Counted from the stretch's first letter, positions 11,406 through 22,131 are shown. The stretch is DNA of 64,000 nucleotides from Doryteuthis pealeii (GCA_023376005.1 CM042145.1:59205788-59269787); one strand, 5' to 3'. Made by a program: numbers and translations. Notes: generated by a model not told the origin, from the sequence alone.

Positions 11406-11599
11406 ACTTAGAGATACGTATTGCGCTATTATTATTGACACGTCAAAATGAGAGCCGCTACGTTATAATATCACTTTGTAGCAAAAGTTAATAAACATAT
11501 TTGTTAATCTTTTCCGGATTCAATGGTGTTTATTGAAAAACTCAGTCACAACAGAATTCGGTAGGATCGTGTGCAAAAAAAAACCCTCTTAAGTAAGAG

Positions 11600-11722
11600 C
11601 TACACAAAGAATGTAAATATAAACAAACGCTAAACGGAATTACCTAAACTCCAGGCATGAAATAACCCAGACATGCTGACATATCCTTAAAAGCATTTAG
11701 TCAATCAACCAATCAATGAATA
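11600..11722 (+). mobile_element. Retroposon 3' tail (family T / LINE type)
   Basis: It contains CCTAAACTCCAGGCATGAAA, ATAACCCAGACATGCTGAC and a (TCAA)(CCAA)n tail, matching the shared LINE-SINE tail. Confidence 0.55.
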
Positions 11723-12209
11723 AGGTATTTATTTTTCATTTTTAATTAAAACGAATCTGTTTTTTGAATTCGTGTCAATCAATCACACTATAAAATTTAA
11801 ACTGGCACTCTGTGAACTTTAGAGTGAAAATGTAAATGTTGTCACTCCTTTCAATTAATTAGATGTTTCTGCTGTAATTAACCTAAATAATTGACGAAAC
11901 TTTACATCTCTTGCCCAGAAGGGGAATAGAGGAGTATTCTAATCGTCTTTGGTTTGTCTACTGTCTGAAAAGTTTATACAACTCGGTTAATAAGTAATAG
12001 CCTGCTGTTTATTGTCTTTAATTAAATTAATTAAACTATTTTCTCGAGCTGAAGGCTATCTCTATTTGTCTTTGTATTTTTAGTCTAGCATTGTTGTTCT
12101 TCCATAGATTATTTGGACTATCGTCTTTGTTCTTATTCACAAAACATCTATTCAATTAATGTAATCTCCAGCGTTCTTTGATGTTGTCCAGGCTGAAAGG
12201 TTGCGGTAA

Positions 12210-12614
12210 TCTTATTATAATCGAGATTTGCTGTCTGTAACTATGTCACAATACCATGAGGAATTGTGTAAGCTTATCTAATTTATAGTCAAAATACATA
12301 AAATAAATCTTATTTAGAGTTAGATTTGCTTGAAAACCGTCCATGATATTATTAGTGCGTTTAAAATCCTGCAATGTGTCTTATATATCACTAAAAATAA
12401 AGGTTTACATAATATATGGTGTGGTTAATTTACACACAGTTTTTGACAAAACCGGGTTTAATAAATAATTACTTGGTGTTATTGATCTAATATTGTTTTA
12501 TTAACCAACGTATTGGAATCAATTCTATGAATTATTTTATATAGAAACAAATTAAAATATAATTAGAATAAGTGTAAATACTCTTGCTTGTCTGAGGATG
12601 CATATTCTTGCTAG
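12210..12614 (+). mobile_element. Non-autonomous Helitron, family A (internally shortened)
   Basis: It begins TCTTATTATAATCGAGA and ends CATATTCTTGCTAG before T. At 405 bp it is about 120 bp shorter than full copies. Confidence 0.8.
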
Positions 12615-12721
12615 TTTACTCTAAGCAAGAAATGTATAATCTTTCGTTGCCCCATCAGCCTTGTGGTAATATACATTGGTTCTAGCCATTAAATATAGTT
12701 GCATTATAGTTCGGACAGATA

Positions 12722-13047
12722 CTAAGGCAGAAGGATATGCAGATAGACAGAAAGAAAAAAAGTTAACTCGTAGATAGATACATACATAGATAGATAGGAA
12801 AAAGAAAAAGAAAGGAAGAGCAGATTCAGATAGATTGATAGATAGAAACAAGAGAACTGGCGAAGCAAGAAAGAAAATAAGTAAGAAAGAATGAAAAGAA
12901 ATAACGAAAGAATGAAAAGAAAGAACGAAAGGATGAAAAGAAAGAACGAAAGGATGAAAAGAAAGAACGAAAGGATGAAAAGAAAGAACGAAAGGATGAA
13001 AAGAAAGAAAGACAGAAAGAACGAAAGAAAGTGCAGACTTGGATAGG

Positions 13048-13083
<36 letters not shown>

Positions 13084-13085
13084 AT
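12722..13085. repeat. GATA/GAAA tetranucleotide region with 21-bp minisatellite
   Basis: (GATA)n tracts at both ends enclose an AAAG-type array in which a unit close to GAACGAAAGGATGAAAAGAAA repeats about six times (12900-13010). The minus-strand FLFILSFF-type frames are translations of this repeat. Confidence 0.9.
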
Positions 13086-13200
13086 AAAAAGAATTGAGAA
13101 AGAAACAAAGTGCCGACCCCGATAGATATAAGGAAAAACATTTCAAAAGAAGTACATATTCAAGAAACTTATATTTCGTTGCCATGGCAATACATGTATT

Positions 13201-13312
13201 GTAATGTGTGCAAATCAAGAACTGGACTAAAAAAAGACTTTTTGCAAATTTATAAAAAACTGATTTTTAACATGTGGATCCAATCCAACCAGTACAAAAT
13301 TAATTTCCCATA
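13201..13312 (+). repeat. Direct repeat flanking a Helitron, left copy
   Basis: The sequence from TGTGTGCAAATCAAGAACTG to AAAATTAATTTCCCATA recurs in the same orientation at 13797-13912 with moderate divergence. The Helitron B copy lies exactly between the two. Confidence 0.75.
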
Positions 13313-13783
13313 TCTATATATTAATACTCTTGTTCCTTAAGATTCCGACGTTATCATCTTGAAACACCCTCTGGTTAAAAATGAGACCATGCAAATCATC
13401 CAAATTGAAATGCAACAATGTAAATCATGACTGTTTGGGATCGGCTATCCGCCGAATTCTTATTTCTTATGAGTGTCGTCACCTCAACTAAATAATGGAC
13501 CATCACGTTTTCATGATACAGAAAGAAAGGGAAGAAAAAGTGCTTGCTACAGAGAAAGATATAATAAGAAAGAAAGTGAGAAGGGGAAAGAGAGAGAGGG
13601 GGTGACCGTGCAGAAATGATAACAATGATCTGTTTCAATCGAACATAATGAAAAAATTAAAAGGAAAGAAAGATTATTATACTTTTTACATATTGAAGTA
13701 TTTTGAAATAGCTCTTAAGTAAACATATCGAACATTGTAATAATTAAATTATCATACTGTGGTATATCCACAGGTTCTGCTAA
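13313..13783 (+). mobile_element. Helitron family B, full length
   Basis: It starts with TCTATATATTAATACTCTTG and ends with the hairpin CTGTGG-TATAT-CCACAG, six bases (GTTCTG), then CTAA in place of CTAG. The interior is shared with 46411-47027 and 63286-63738, including GTTATCATCTTG, TAAAAATGAGAC and AAATAATGGACCAT. No protein is encoded. Confidence 0.7.
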
Positions 13784-13796
13784 TACATAATACATA

Positions 13797-13912
13797 TGTG
13801 TGTAAACCAAGCACAGAACTAAAAAGAAAGAAAAAACATTTTGCATATTCTTAAAACTGATATTCAACAGGTGGATCCAATGAAACCAGTAGAAAATTAA
13901 TTTTCCAATTTT
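13797..13912 (+). repeat. Direct repeat flanking a Helitron, right copy
   Basis: Partner of 13201-13312; shared landmarks are GTGGATCCAATG and CCAGTAGAAAATTAATTT. Confidence 0.75.
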
Positions 13913-14063
13913 GTCATATTTGCCGAAAATCTTGCAAATCAGCAGCAGGTGGGCTTAAGACTCAATTGAGAACTCATTAATTGGAATTAATTATTAATAA
14001 GAATATTTGAATTATAATGTTGAGGGTGAAGACGACTATCGTCTGTCAAGATGTGACAGTCAT

Positions 14064-14101
14064 CGTCTAAATATGTGTGTGTGTGTGTGTGTGTGTGTGT
14101 T
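14064..14101. repeat. (GT)n microsatellite
   Basis: About 15 GT units. Confidence 0.9.
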
Positions 14102-14249
14102 TCTGGATGTGTGGACAAGGATTATTAGCCATTATAATTACTCAAGAGATATAGCAATTAAATTATATTTCTGGGACGACATATTTATTCCTTTTCGATT
14201 AATCTATACATATATAAACGGCAGTTGGTGTGTATGTATGTCAGATAAA

Positions 14250-14372
14250 CAACACCAGATAATCAGGATTAACATTTTTGCATTTCATCTTGGACGGTTT
14301 CATTTTCTATAAGAGGGTATTACAAGATCATAACAGTCGTAAAATTAAGGAACACGAGTATTATTTGAATTA
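14250..14372 (-). mobile_element. 5' fragment of Helitron family B
   Basis: On the minus strand it carries the ACTCGTGTTCCTTAATTTTA start and the GTTATGATCTTGTAAT segment of family B. Its 3' end is missing. Confidence 0.6.
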
Positions 14373-14459
14373 TGATGCATTATAATACGGCGATATTTTC
14401 GCACCGTATTTATCACGCTAACCATGGAATTACTTTATTTTTATTTAGAAAAAGAATTA

Positions 14460-14533
14460 CACATTTTTAACCAGAGGGACTTGAAAGATGATAATGGTCG
14501 TACTTTTAAGGAACACGCGTATTAATACATAGA
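14460..14533 (-). mobile_element. 5' end of Helitron family B (truncated)
   Basis: Minus strand begins TCTATGTATTAATACGCG and runs through GTTCCTTAAAAGTACGACC and CTGGTTAAAAATG, then stops. Confidence 0.65.
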
Positions 14534-14733
14534 TAAAGATGTTATGTGTTAAGGTGTCTGTTGAGAAAATGGGATATAATAATCTCTTTTTGTGGTCAAT
14601 CATTTTGGTGTCGACGAATCGGTTTAATCCTTCTGGCAACAGTAGGTAATTCCATCGATGAATGTAACAAGAAACCAGAAGATATGAGAACGATTGCAAA
14701 ATGCTCATATTTTACCCGCGTTTTTTTTTTTAG

Positions 14734-14822
14734 ATGGCCTTACAGAAAAGATACAATTGATGAAAAGATACAATCAAACATATCTCGGAGAAATAACTTT
14801 GTGTCGAGTTTGCAAATTGACG
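14734..14822 (+). CDS. Candidate internal exon, unknown
   Basis: A polypyrimidine tract ending TTTTTTTTTAG precedes an open segment whose frame includes QLMKRYNQTYLGEITLCRVC, and a GACG/GTAAGA donor follows at once. The pairing of a good acceptor and a good donor across 89 bases is the only support. I do not recognise the peptide, and no adjoining exon was found. The surrounding 200 bases are more complex than typical for this window. It could be an exon of a host gene, a captured exon, or chance. Confidence 0.2.
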
Positions 14823-15040
14823 GTAAGAAACATCGCAAAACTTTTATCTAAAAAAAAGAAAGACGATGTAAGGCGTTGGGTAAGAGAACTGCAAATTCCA
14901 ATGATTTTTTTACATATTTATCTTGTAGTTGTTGCCTACGGAGTATTTTAGTTTTTAGTGTGAGACTGTTATATTTATCCTTATGTTTGGGTTTATCTCG
15001 TACTCTGACACACAAAATACAGAAGTAAATAATATACATA

Positions 15041-15325
15041 TTTACCAACCCCTCCGCACGAGCAGGATGCGACACAAGGTCAATTTCTTAAGCGGAGTTT
15101 AACAGGTTTGAATTCAGAGTTTTCCCTTCTCCTAGACTGGTTGCCCAATCAAGGTTAAAGAGTCCAGTCTGCCCTACTATTTACCCATAGCTGGGGGGAG
15201 AGTGGGATTCATACCTTTCCCAAGGGTATTAACGCTATGTGAAATGCCAACAGCTTCGTCCAGGATTTGAACTCGCGTTGACGAGTCCATTTCCTACGAC
15301 TCTAACCATTAGACCACGCGCCTCC
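15041..15325 (-). mobile_element. tRNA-derived SINE, family G (full length)
   Basis: Read on the minus strand: a tRNA-like head with A box (GCGTGGTCTAATGGTTAGAG) and B box (GAGTTCAAATCCTGG), then CATTTCACATAGCG, AGCTATGGGTAAATAGTAGG, GGCAACCAGTCTAGGAGAAG, CAAACCTGTTAAACTCCGC, and the end TCGTGCGGAGGGGTTGGTAA followed by an AT-rich tail. This is the reference copy for a family seen at least seven times here. Confidence 0.85.
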
Positions 15326-15344
15326 GTAAAGTAAATAATATAAG

Positions 15345-15412
15345 ATTTATTTGTTAGTTGAACGGTTTTACAACATTTCAATCCTTGTTGAGGTATTTAA
15401 TGTCAAACTTAT
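15345..15412 (-). mobile_element. Retroposon 3' tail fragment
   Basis: It contains GGTTTTACAACATTTCAATC and GTATTTAATGTC, a diverged version of the shared family T tail. Confidence 0.45.
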
Positions 15413-15417
15413 ATGTA

Positions 15418-15906
15418 CTAACATGAATATGCTCCCCCCCGGGTGTAAGTGTTTAGGTTTTAATGAAATTAAATTAATCAAATTAGAAAACTAACGAAAT
15501 TCAATAAGAACGCATATAAAAAGATGAAGATTATTTTAATTATAATTCAATTGGTTTCTATATAAAATCATTTATAGGATTAATTTTAATACGTTGAAGA
15601 ATAATATTAGAGATCAATAACTGCAAGTAATTATTTTTTAACCCCGGTTTTGTTAAAATCAGTATGCAATCTAATTATATATTATATAAACCTTTATTTC
15701 TTGGTGATATATAAGACACATTGCAGAATTTTAAACTCACAAATAACATGGGCTGTTTTAAGAAAAATCTGACTCAGATTTCCATACAGACATCGTAATA
15801 AATAAGATGTATTATTCTATGTATTAATGATTTTGACTATAAATTAAATACTTATTGATAAACGTACCACTTTTCTGAGGTTATTCTCACGTAACTAGTG
15901 ACAGAT
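15418..15906 (-). mobile_element. Helitron family A, 5' truncated
   Basis: The minus-strand 3' terminus (hairpin around CCCGGG, then CATGTTAG in place of CTAG) and interior are present. The TC end is replaced at about 15906 by the SINE-S palindrome. Confidence 0.7.
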
Positions 15907-15907
15907 A

Positions 15908-16066
15908 ATTAACACAGCTTAACACTTGTACCCAGTCATAGTTAGCGGAATGAAAACAGTATACCTACAGTGAATTTCTGTATGTAACCGATACAGACAG
16001 AAATTCATCGTAGGTATATTGTTTTCATTCCGCTATGACTGGGTACAAGTGTTAAGCTGTGTTAAT
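15908..16066. repeat. Palindrome made of SINE-S 5' sequence
   Basis: Arms of about 72 bp (ATTAACACAGCTTAACACTT ... AAGTGTTAAGCTGTGTTAAT) flank a short asymmetric centre. The arm sequence equals the segment after the tRNA-like head of family S elements at 44.8, 47.9, 59.0 and 61.7 kb. Confidence 0.9.
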
Positions 16067-16175
16067 CATTATTCTATGTTACTATCACCCTTGACCATGA
16101 TTGAACTTGCAGTCTTGAGATAGCTGTCACTTAGAAATATCTTAACCCAAAGCCTATATCCATTATGTCCAATTG
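16067..16175 (-). mobile_element. tRNA-like head of family S SINE
   Basis: On the minus strand: GGATATAGGCTTTGGGTTAA, AAGTGACAGCTATCTCAAGA, then CTGCAAGTTCAATCATGGTC (degraded B box) and AAGGGTGATAGTAACATAG. Confidence 0.6.
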
Positions 16176-16199
16176 GACTAATGTCTTGTTTTACCTAGA

Positions 16200-17450
16200 A
16201 TATTTACTTACGTATGATTTTTTTTACCTTGACTCATATAGTGTTTTTTTTAAATAAGTTTTGTAAAGTGAACACACACTCGCCAATGTTTTATTTATTT
16301 TTTAACTTTATACCGCCCCCCCCCCTTATGCAGATAAATACCTTCACAAGTTCATACATATTGATTTCAAACTTCAAATCGACTGTTATTAAATCCATAT
16401 TTTCGTTGCTTTTTTGTTTTTACAAGAAGCCAAAATCCCCCGTGTGTGATGATAACTTAGAGAATATCTCCAAACGTACTAAAAGCCTTTTAGAATGTTA
16501 TATCGTTTCTTGACATATTTACTGATACCAGTAAAAAAAAAAGTTATCTGGAAATTCATATGCGAATTTACAAAATGGGATCAGAGTGTCCACTGATAAA
16601 AAAAAATATTTTAATTTAAAACCAAATCATATCAAATATATGTTCCCGGGTAAATCACTGATAAAATGAATTAGTTCTCAAAAATCAATAAATTTCAACT
16701 ATAATTTTATTACATGAAACTTTGACAGCTTTTAACTATTCCCAAAGTTATGTACATTAAGACAAACTGAATTATTGAATCAGTTGAAATGTCAGAAATG
16801 CTCAAATGACTAAATCATAATGGGGTTCAGATTTTACAAGCATGTGAAGGTACTAACAACGATACATTTTGTTATATCATTTTGTAGCATAGTATCTTAA
16901 AAATCGATGCGTACTTATCTTGTTCTGTAGAGTATATCTATATACCCGTGGTTGTACACAGGAGTACTTGTTCTCTTTACTTAGATATTTACCTTCTGTG
17001 TCTTCCATCTTAACTTGTATTTCTTCTATCCCTGGGCTGGTGGCTTTAGCTGGATCAATCTGTCATTGTGAACCTGTCTTTGGATCTGGTCAGTGTTTCT
17101 TTTCTGTAATTGTATTGTTTATTTGTTCTTAGTAATGACAGAAGACTTTGCTTTGTTTTGAGCTCTTATATATTTTCTTAAGATTCTAGATCCTAAACAC
17201 GCATGTGGGAATTTGGCTAATTAAACGAGAGTTGCCATGGCGGCAAGTCTCACTTAACCCAAAGACTGATTTCTCAAGCTAACTTCCCACGTTTGCACTC
17301 GCGAACCGGACGCGTAGGTTAAAACCCAAGTTAGAAAATACCAATCACTTTTCCTCTAGTGTTTTCCCATTAATCGTTATTTTAAATTCTACACTACTGT
17401 ACATAATTAACAGTCTACCCATCAATTATGTAACAGTTTATTGCATAGCC
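16200..17450. other. Non-coding stretch
   Basis: AT-rich with a C9 tract at about 16316. Open frames at 16214-16513 and 16920-17132 show no recognisable protein. Confidence 0.5.
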
Positions 17451-17456
17451 CTCATC

Positions 17457-17620
17457 TTAAATTAGCCTCTGTAGTTTAGCTGTTCTTCTAAAATCTGCAT
17501 CTATCATCCTTCGGGTTGTGTCGGGGTTTCTTCTTTCGGGTGGAACGTCTCTTTGTGGGTACCAGTTTGTTGTCATTTTCTTCATTGATCTTCTGTTATC
17601 AGGTACAAACCCAGGGACAG
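17457..17620 (-). pseudogene. Possible LINE ORF2 C-terminal fragment
   Basis: The minus frame contains TNWYPQRDVP then RRNPDTTRRMIDADFRRTA. It resembles the tail of many LINE reverse transcriptase proteins, where a W-x-P-x-G block and an R-rich 'PDTWRRMIDADLRRTG'-like segment come just before the end. The resemblance is from memory; no reverse transcriptase core is present. If real it is a short, 5'-truncated relic. Confidence 0.35.
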
Positions 17621-18284
17621 AATTGAGTATATACATTTTTTTAATTACCGATACATTATCTGCCACGCGTGCATGGGGAGAACCAGAACAGACGCAGTAC
17701 ACGTCTGCCCCGAAAGGCCACCTGGTCTCATCTCATTAGTTCCTAATCCTGGTCACGAGAATTTCTATGCCAATGAAAATCCCCACTCCAAATGAGTCTA
17801 TTGCCAATCAAACTCGATGAATTTTCCAACTATAATCTTTGAATGTTACCGTTAATTTAAAAATTTACACTACACATCCTTCCAAAAATGATCGGCTATG
17901 CCTATATATTATATGACACATTCTCTTCTATGGAAAAAAGGTGTAAAATTTACTAAAAGGAATCTTCTTTTTATTATTCAAAGTTTCAAGCTTCTTCGAG
18001 GACTTACATTGATTAGCTCTGTGCCGACACTGGATGTCATGAGGAGGACTTGCCATGGGTGTTTACCAATAGGGACTGGTAAGAGAGAGATTCAAGGGAA
18101 TCCGTAGTGTCAGCGCGAACCGATAATGATGATGGTTATACTTGCAAAGATGTCACCGTGTGTTAATTATTAATATTGGATAGAAATAGCTGTGGCCAAG
18201 TAACTGAATTATTTATACTAAGAATAGTTAATTAAATCTATATTGGTCTGATAATGATTATCACTTGTTACTTAAAAACATTTA

Positions 18285-18806
18285 ACTGTGTTGCATATCT
18301 TGCAACAGAAGATTCCTCTTCCGATCAAAAGACAAAGAGAAAGATAAAAATATATAATCAAAAAGAAGGGAGAACGGAAGAGAGGTTTTCCGGTCAAAAA
18401 GCAGGGAGAAGATGAAGAAATAAATAAAAGAACAAAGGAAAACGGAAGACACCTCTTCCGGTGAAAAGACAGAGAGAAAGATAAAGAAATATATAACAAA
18501 TGTCCGTTATCAGATCAAACGATAAATGCGTGGGCATAGTTTTTTTGTATAAAAAGGCTAGTGGATGAAGGATGTCGATTCAGTCTACAGCGAGCAGCCG
18601 AGAAGTTAACCTCGTCTCCCGTATCAACCACCCTCGGGAAGTTCATTGTGAACACTTCGCTCTCCGCCAGCCACCTGGCATTTTCATTGTGAACACTCGT
18701 CGCCCCTCACTGCCCACATCCCGAAGAAAATAAAGACGGGTCCTATTTTTATATATACGTGTCTGTGGTTTTATTGAAGTTCAGTCAAGCGGCTATACAA
18801 CAACTG
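18285..18806 (+). mobile_element. Solo LTR of a retrotransposon with 4-bp target duplication
   Basis: A 514-bp sequence (18289-18802) starts TGTTGCA and ends CAACA and is flanked on both sides by ACTG. Inside are three imperfect repeats of a CTTCCGGTCAAAAGACA-type block (18305-18480), a TATAAAAAG box at about 18547 and a poly(A) signal AATAAAG at about 18729. This is a U3-R-U5 layout. No primer binding site or internal region follows, so it is a solo LTR. The 4-bp duplication fits Gypsy-type integration. The three repeats may be U3 enhancer elements. Confidence 0.8.
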
Positions 18807-18844
18807 TATGAATACAAATGACTATTATTAAATAAAAATCGATT

Positions 18845-19062
18845 TTGTTCAGTCGGTGGAGCTCCCGCCTAGGAATCACAAGGTTCCTGGTTCGATACCG
18901 CCAACGCATGAGCAGCACAGATTGGGTAATCTGATCGGTGCGGTGAAGTGGGAGCTGATGGTAAGTGTGGCGCTTCACCTAAACAAAAACAATATCCCTA
19001 GTCTAGCGCTAGCGAAAAGGGGATAGACTTCCTGGCTGCCCAGCTGATACCGATAATAGACT
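18845..19062 (+). mobile_element. tRNA-Lys-like SINE (family L)
   Basis: It has GTTCAGTCGGTGGAGC (A box), GGTTCGATACC (B box), then TCGGTGCGGTGAAGTGGGAG, GTGTGGCGCTTCACCT and GTCTAGCGCTAGCGAAAAGG. The start is trimmed. Confidence 0.8.
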
Positions 19063-19164
19063 ATTCTGCCAACGTTTTGCTTACTTGAAACTAAATTATT
19101 ATTAGTGTCAGATGTGAATATTCGAAACTATACAACGATGTACAAAAAAAGATCCTTGTTTTAA

Positions 19165-19465
19165 ATAACATGTACGGGTTGACATGCCGTTAAAACCAAT
19201 CAATCAAGGGCATAAAAATAAAGAGACAGAAATGACTAGCGGACGAATAGACATAGAACATTTTTAGTCGACTGTATTTTAAAAGTAGTAGACATTTTTT
19301 AAACGCAATTGCCTAAACTATTGGCTTAAATAACCCAGGATCGGTTGACATGCCGATGAAATCAATCAAGAACATAAGTAAATAAAGAGAAATAACTAAC
19401 CGACGAATCGACATAGAACATTTTTAGTCGACTGTATTTTAAAAGTGGTAGACATTTTTGAAAAC
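19165..19465 (+). repeat. Tandem duplication of a retroposon tail plus flank
   Basis: Two units of roughly 155 bp each contain GGTTGACATGCCG, (ATCA)n, ATAAAGAGA, GACATAGAACATTTTTAGTC and GACTGTATTTTAAAAGT. The first element inserted, then the locus duplicated with its flank. Confidence 0.75.
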
Positions 19466-19631
19466 AAAGAAGGTGTAAGTTTGACGAGTTTGAAATTATT
19501 GATTCATATAATTGTTATCATAATTGTTAAACGTTAAAACTTGCTTTGAACTAAGAAGAATTAATACGTGATTATTGACGAACTGAATATTCATCACCAT
19601 CATCATGGCATATTGACAGCAAGGATTCCTT

Positions 19632-19638
19632 TGACTCT

Positions 19639-19681
<43 letters not shown>
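19632..19681. repeat. (TA)n microsatellite
   Basis: About 20 TA units. Confidence 0.95.
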
Positions 19682-19685
<4 letters not shown>

Positions 19686-19836
19686 AGTAAACAAACAAAC
19701 AATGTGTTTGATATGGCCTTAGCCGACAATCTTTGGGAGAATATGTGCTTAATTGAATTTTTTAAATTAATTGATAATTAGTGAATTAGGCGGGCATATC
19801 TGTTCAAATGTGAGGCTAAACAAATCGAGAAAAAGT

Positions 19837-19885
19837 TAATCTCTGTATGTACATTTCGGCCTATTATGCCTCATCAGCAGAGTTA
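19837..19885 (-). ncRNA. Type I hammerhead ribozyme, family A
   Basis: Read on the minus strand: stem I 5' strand CTCTG, core CTGATGA, stem II GGC-loop-GCC, GAA, stem III ATGTACAT (self-complementary), cleavage-site A, then CAGAG, which pairs perfectly with CTCTG. All conserved core bases are present. Stem III is too short and palindromic for a good monomer, which suggests dimeric action. Cleavage is expected after the A in ...CATA. Upstream on the same strand lies a B-box-like GATTCGAACCC only in the opposite arm. Confidence 0.8.
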
Positions 19886-19897
19886 TAGACAGGAAGA

Positions 19898-19990
19898 CTA
19901 CCCTGTGTGTGATTCGAACCCTAACTGTATATAACTCTGCTGATGAGGCATAATAGGCCGAAATATATATTTGTTGTGGCCTGTTAAGGG
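19898..19990 (+). mobile_element. tRNA-like T-arm plus half hammerhead, family A (inverted partner)
   Basis: + strand: GTGTGTGATTCGAACCCTAA (B box like), TAACTCTG, core CTGATGA, stem II GGC-ATAATAG-GCC, GAAATATATATTT. The stem I 3' strand is missing, so this copy cannot fold fully. It forms a head-to-head inverted pair with 19837-19885. Confidence 0.65.
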
Positions 19991-19999
19991 ACCAGAATA

Positions 20000-20940
20000 A
20001 AGACACAAGAGAGTAAATGAGTTAAACAAATAAATTAACAAAGAGCAGTGGTATAAAAATATACAAACGAGGCGGACTTCTCAACTGTCCGCTGAAATAC
20101 TGGCTCTCGTTTAAGAGCAGAACCTGCTGCTCTTTATAGTTAGAAGATTTCATGCATGCAAGGTAAATTACCATAACATATATAAGCGAGCGAAGATCGA
20201 AAGGAATCCAATAAATATGTTGGAAGAAAAATATATATACTTTGGTATGGATGAATTTTATTTTTATTATTTGTCGACTCGTGTTTCGACAAAAATTTGC
20301 TTACAGTCTTCTATCTAAAAGTATCTTATATTTAAAAATGAACTAAAACGATAATTAATTGTAAACAAAAACAAGCATTCAAACAGAAGGTGATCATTAG
20401 AGCAGAGTGTTTTGATTTCTTATTGAAGTTTTAATTGATTTATCGTGTGAATATAACCAGGTGATTCTGTTTAACGACATTATTTTATCAAATTCAGAAT
20501 TTTGTGTGCAATATTCACAAGTTTTAAATCGAGAATAGCTGATTTAAATATACTGGAATTTAAGTAAATATACTCAGCAATTTATTTCTTCCCGTTTGAA
20601 GTAATTTAATTACAAATGTGTTCAATTTTTTTTGTATTTCCTTTGAGGGTTTTAAAATCAACTCTGCAGAATACATGCAACATTTTTATTTGATAATCTG
20701 ATTTTTCGAATGATTTGTTTCATTTTTTTTTGGGGGGGGTTAACTTGAAGTGGTTTGATTAAGACGCCCTTGTTGGTATTGTTTTTATTATTTGACTTTT
20801 GCCTTCGTTGTGACTACGTGGCAAATATTCGTTTGATTAGTTTCAGTGAGAGAAAAACAAAAAAATATTTTTAAGTAAAAGAAAATGCCTGGAGGAAAGA
20901 ATTTTGATCCAATGAAAGTAGGATGGGAGGAAAGGAGAGA
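20000..20940. other. Non-coding stretch
   Basis: AT-rich; no gene or transposon end recognised. It contains a G-run at about 20732-20739. Confidence 0.5.
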
Positions 20941-20990
20941 GGAAGGGTGGAAGAAAGGAAAAGAAATGATCGAAGAAATAGAGGGTGGAC

Positions 20991-22131
20991 AAAAAAAGAG
21001 TGAAGAAAGAATGAAAGAGTGAAAGAAAGAATGAAAGAGTGAAAGAAGAATGAAGAAAGAAAGTGAAAGAGTGAAAGAAAGAATGAAAGAGTGAAAGAAA
21101 GAATGAAAGAGTGAAAGAAAGAATGAAAGAGTGAAAGAAGAATGAAAGAGTGAAAGAAAGAATGAAAGAGTGAAAGAAAGAATGAAAGAGTGAAAGAAAG
21201 AATGAAAGAGTGAAAGAAAGAATGAAAGAGTGAAAGAAAGAATGAAAGAGTGAAAGAAAGAATGAAAGAGTGAAAGAAAGAATGAAAGAGTGAAAGAAAG
21301 AATGAAAGAGTGAAAGAAAGAAAGAAAGAAAGTGAAAGAAAGAAAGAAAGAGTGAAAGAAAGAAAGAAAGAGTGAAAGAAAGAGAAAGAGTGAAAGAAGA
21401 AAGAGTGAAAGAAAGAAAGAGTGAAAGAAAGAAAGAAAGAATGAATGAAGAAAGAATGAATGAAAGAAAGAATGAATGAATGAAAGAATGAATGAAAGAA
21501 TGAATGAAAGAAAGAATGAATGAAAGAAAGAATGAATGAAAGAAAGAATGAATGAAAGAAAGAATGAATGAAAGAATGAATGAAAGAAAGAATGAAAGAA
21601 TGAATGAATGAAAGAATGAATGAATGAAAGAATGAATGAAAGAATGAATGAAAGAATGAATGAATGAATGAAGAAAGAATGAAAGAAAGAATGAAAGAAG
21701 AAGAAGAAAGAAAGAAAGAAAGAAAGAATGAAAGAAAAAGAATGAAAGAAAGAAAGAAAGAATGAAAGAATGAAAGAATGAAGAAAGAAAGAATGAAAGA
21801 AAGAATGAAAGAAAGAAAGAATGAATGAAAGAATGAATGAAAGAATGAATGAAAGAATGAATGAATGAAAGAATGAATGAATGAAAGAATGAATGAATGA
21901 AGAATGAATGAATGAAAGAAAGAATGAATGAAAGAAAGAATGAATGAAAGAAAGATGAATGAAAGAAAGAATGAATGAAAGAAAGAATGAATGAAAGAAA
22001 GAATGAATGAAAGAAAGAATGAATGAAAGAAAGAATGAAAGAAAGAAAGAATGAAAGAAAGAAAGAAAGAAAGAAAGAATGAAAGAAAGAAAGAAAGAAA
22101 GAAAGAATGAATTTAAAAAGGAAATTAAATT
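20991..22131 (+). repeat. 1.14-kb cytosine-free GAAA/GAATGAAA satellite
   Basis: No C occurs on the + strand over 1141 bases. The array has blocks: a 20-bp unit near GAATGAAAGAGTGAAAGAAA (20995-21310), GAAA-rich (21310-21430), GAATGAATGAAA types (21430-21690), mixed (21690-21850) and GAAAGAATGAAT (21850-22080). Block structure shows successive local expansions. Confidence 0.97.

Noticed and set aside
12722..13218. Open frames of 130-139 residues rich in F-L-F-I-L-S
   Set aside because: Minus-strand translation of the GAAA/GATA tetranucleotide array.
14007..14312. Open frame of 101 residues
   Set aside because: It runs through a (GT)n array and into a Helitron B fragment; no similarity to known proteins.
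20995..22110. CRISPR-like array
   Set aside because: Units are low-complexity purine-rich repeats without distinct spacers, in a eukaryotic genome.
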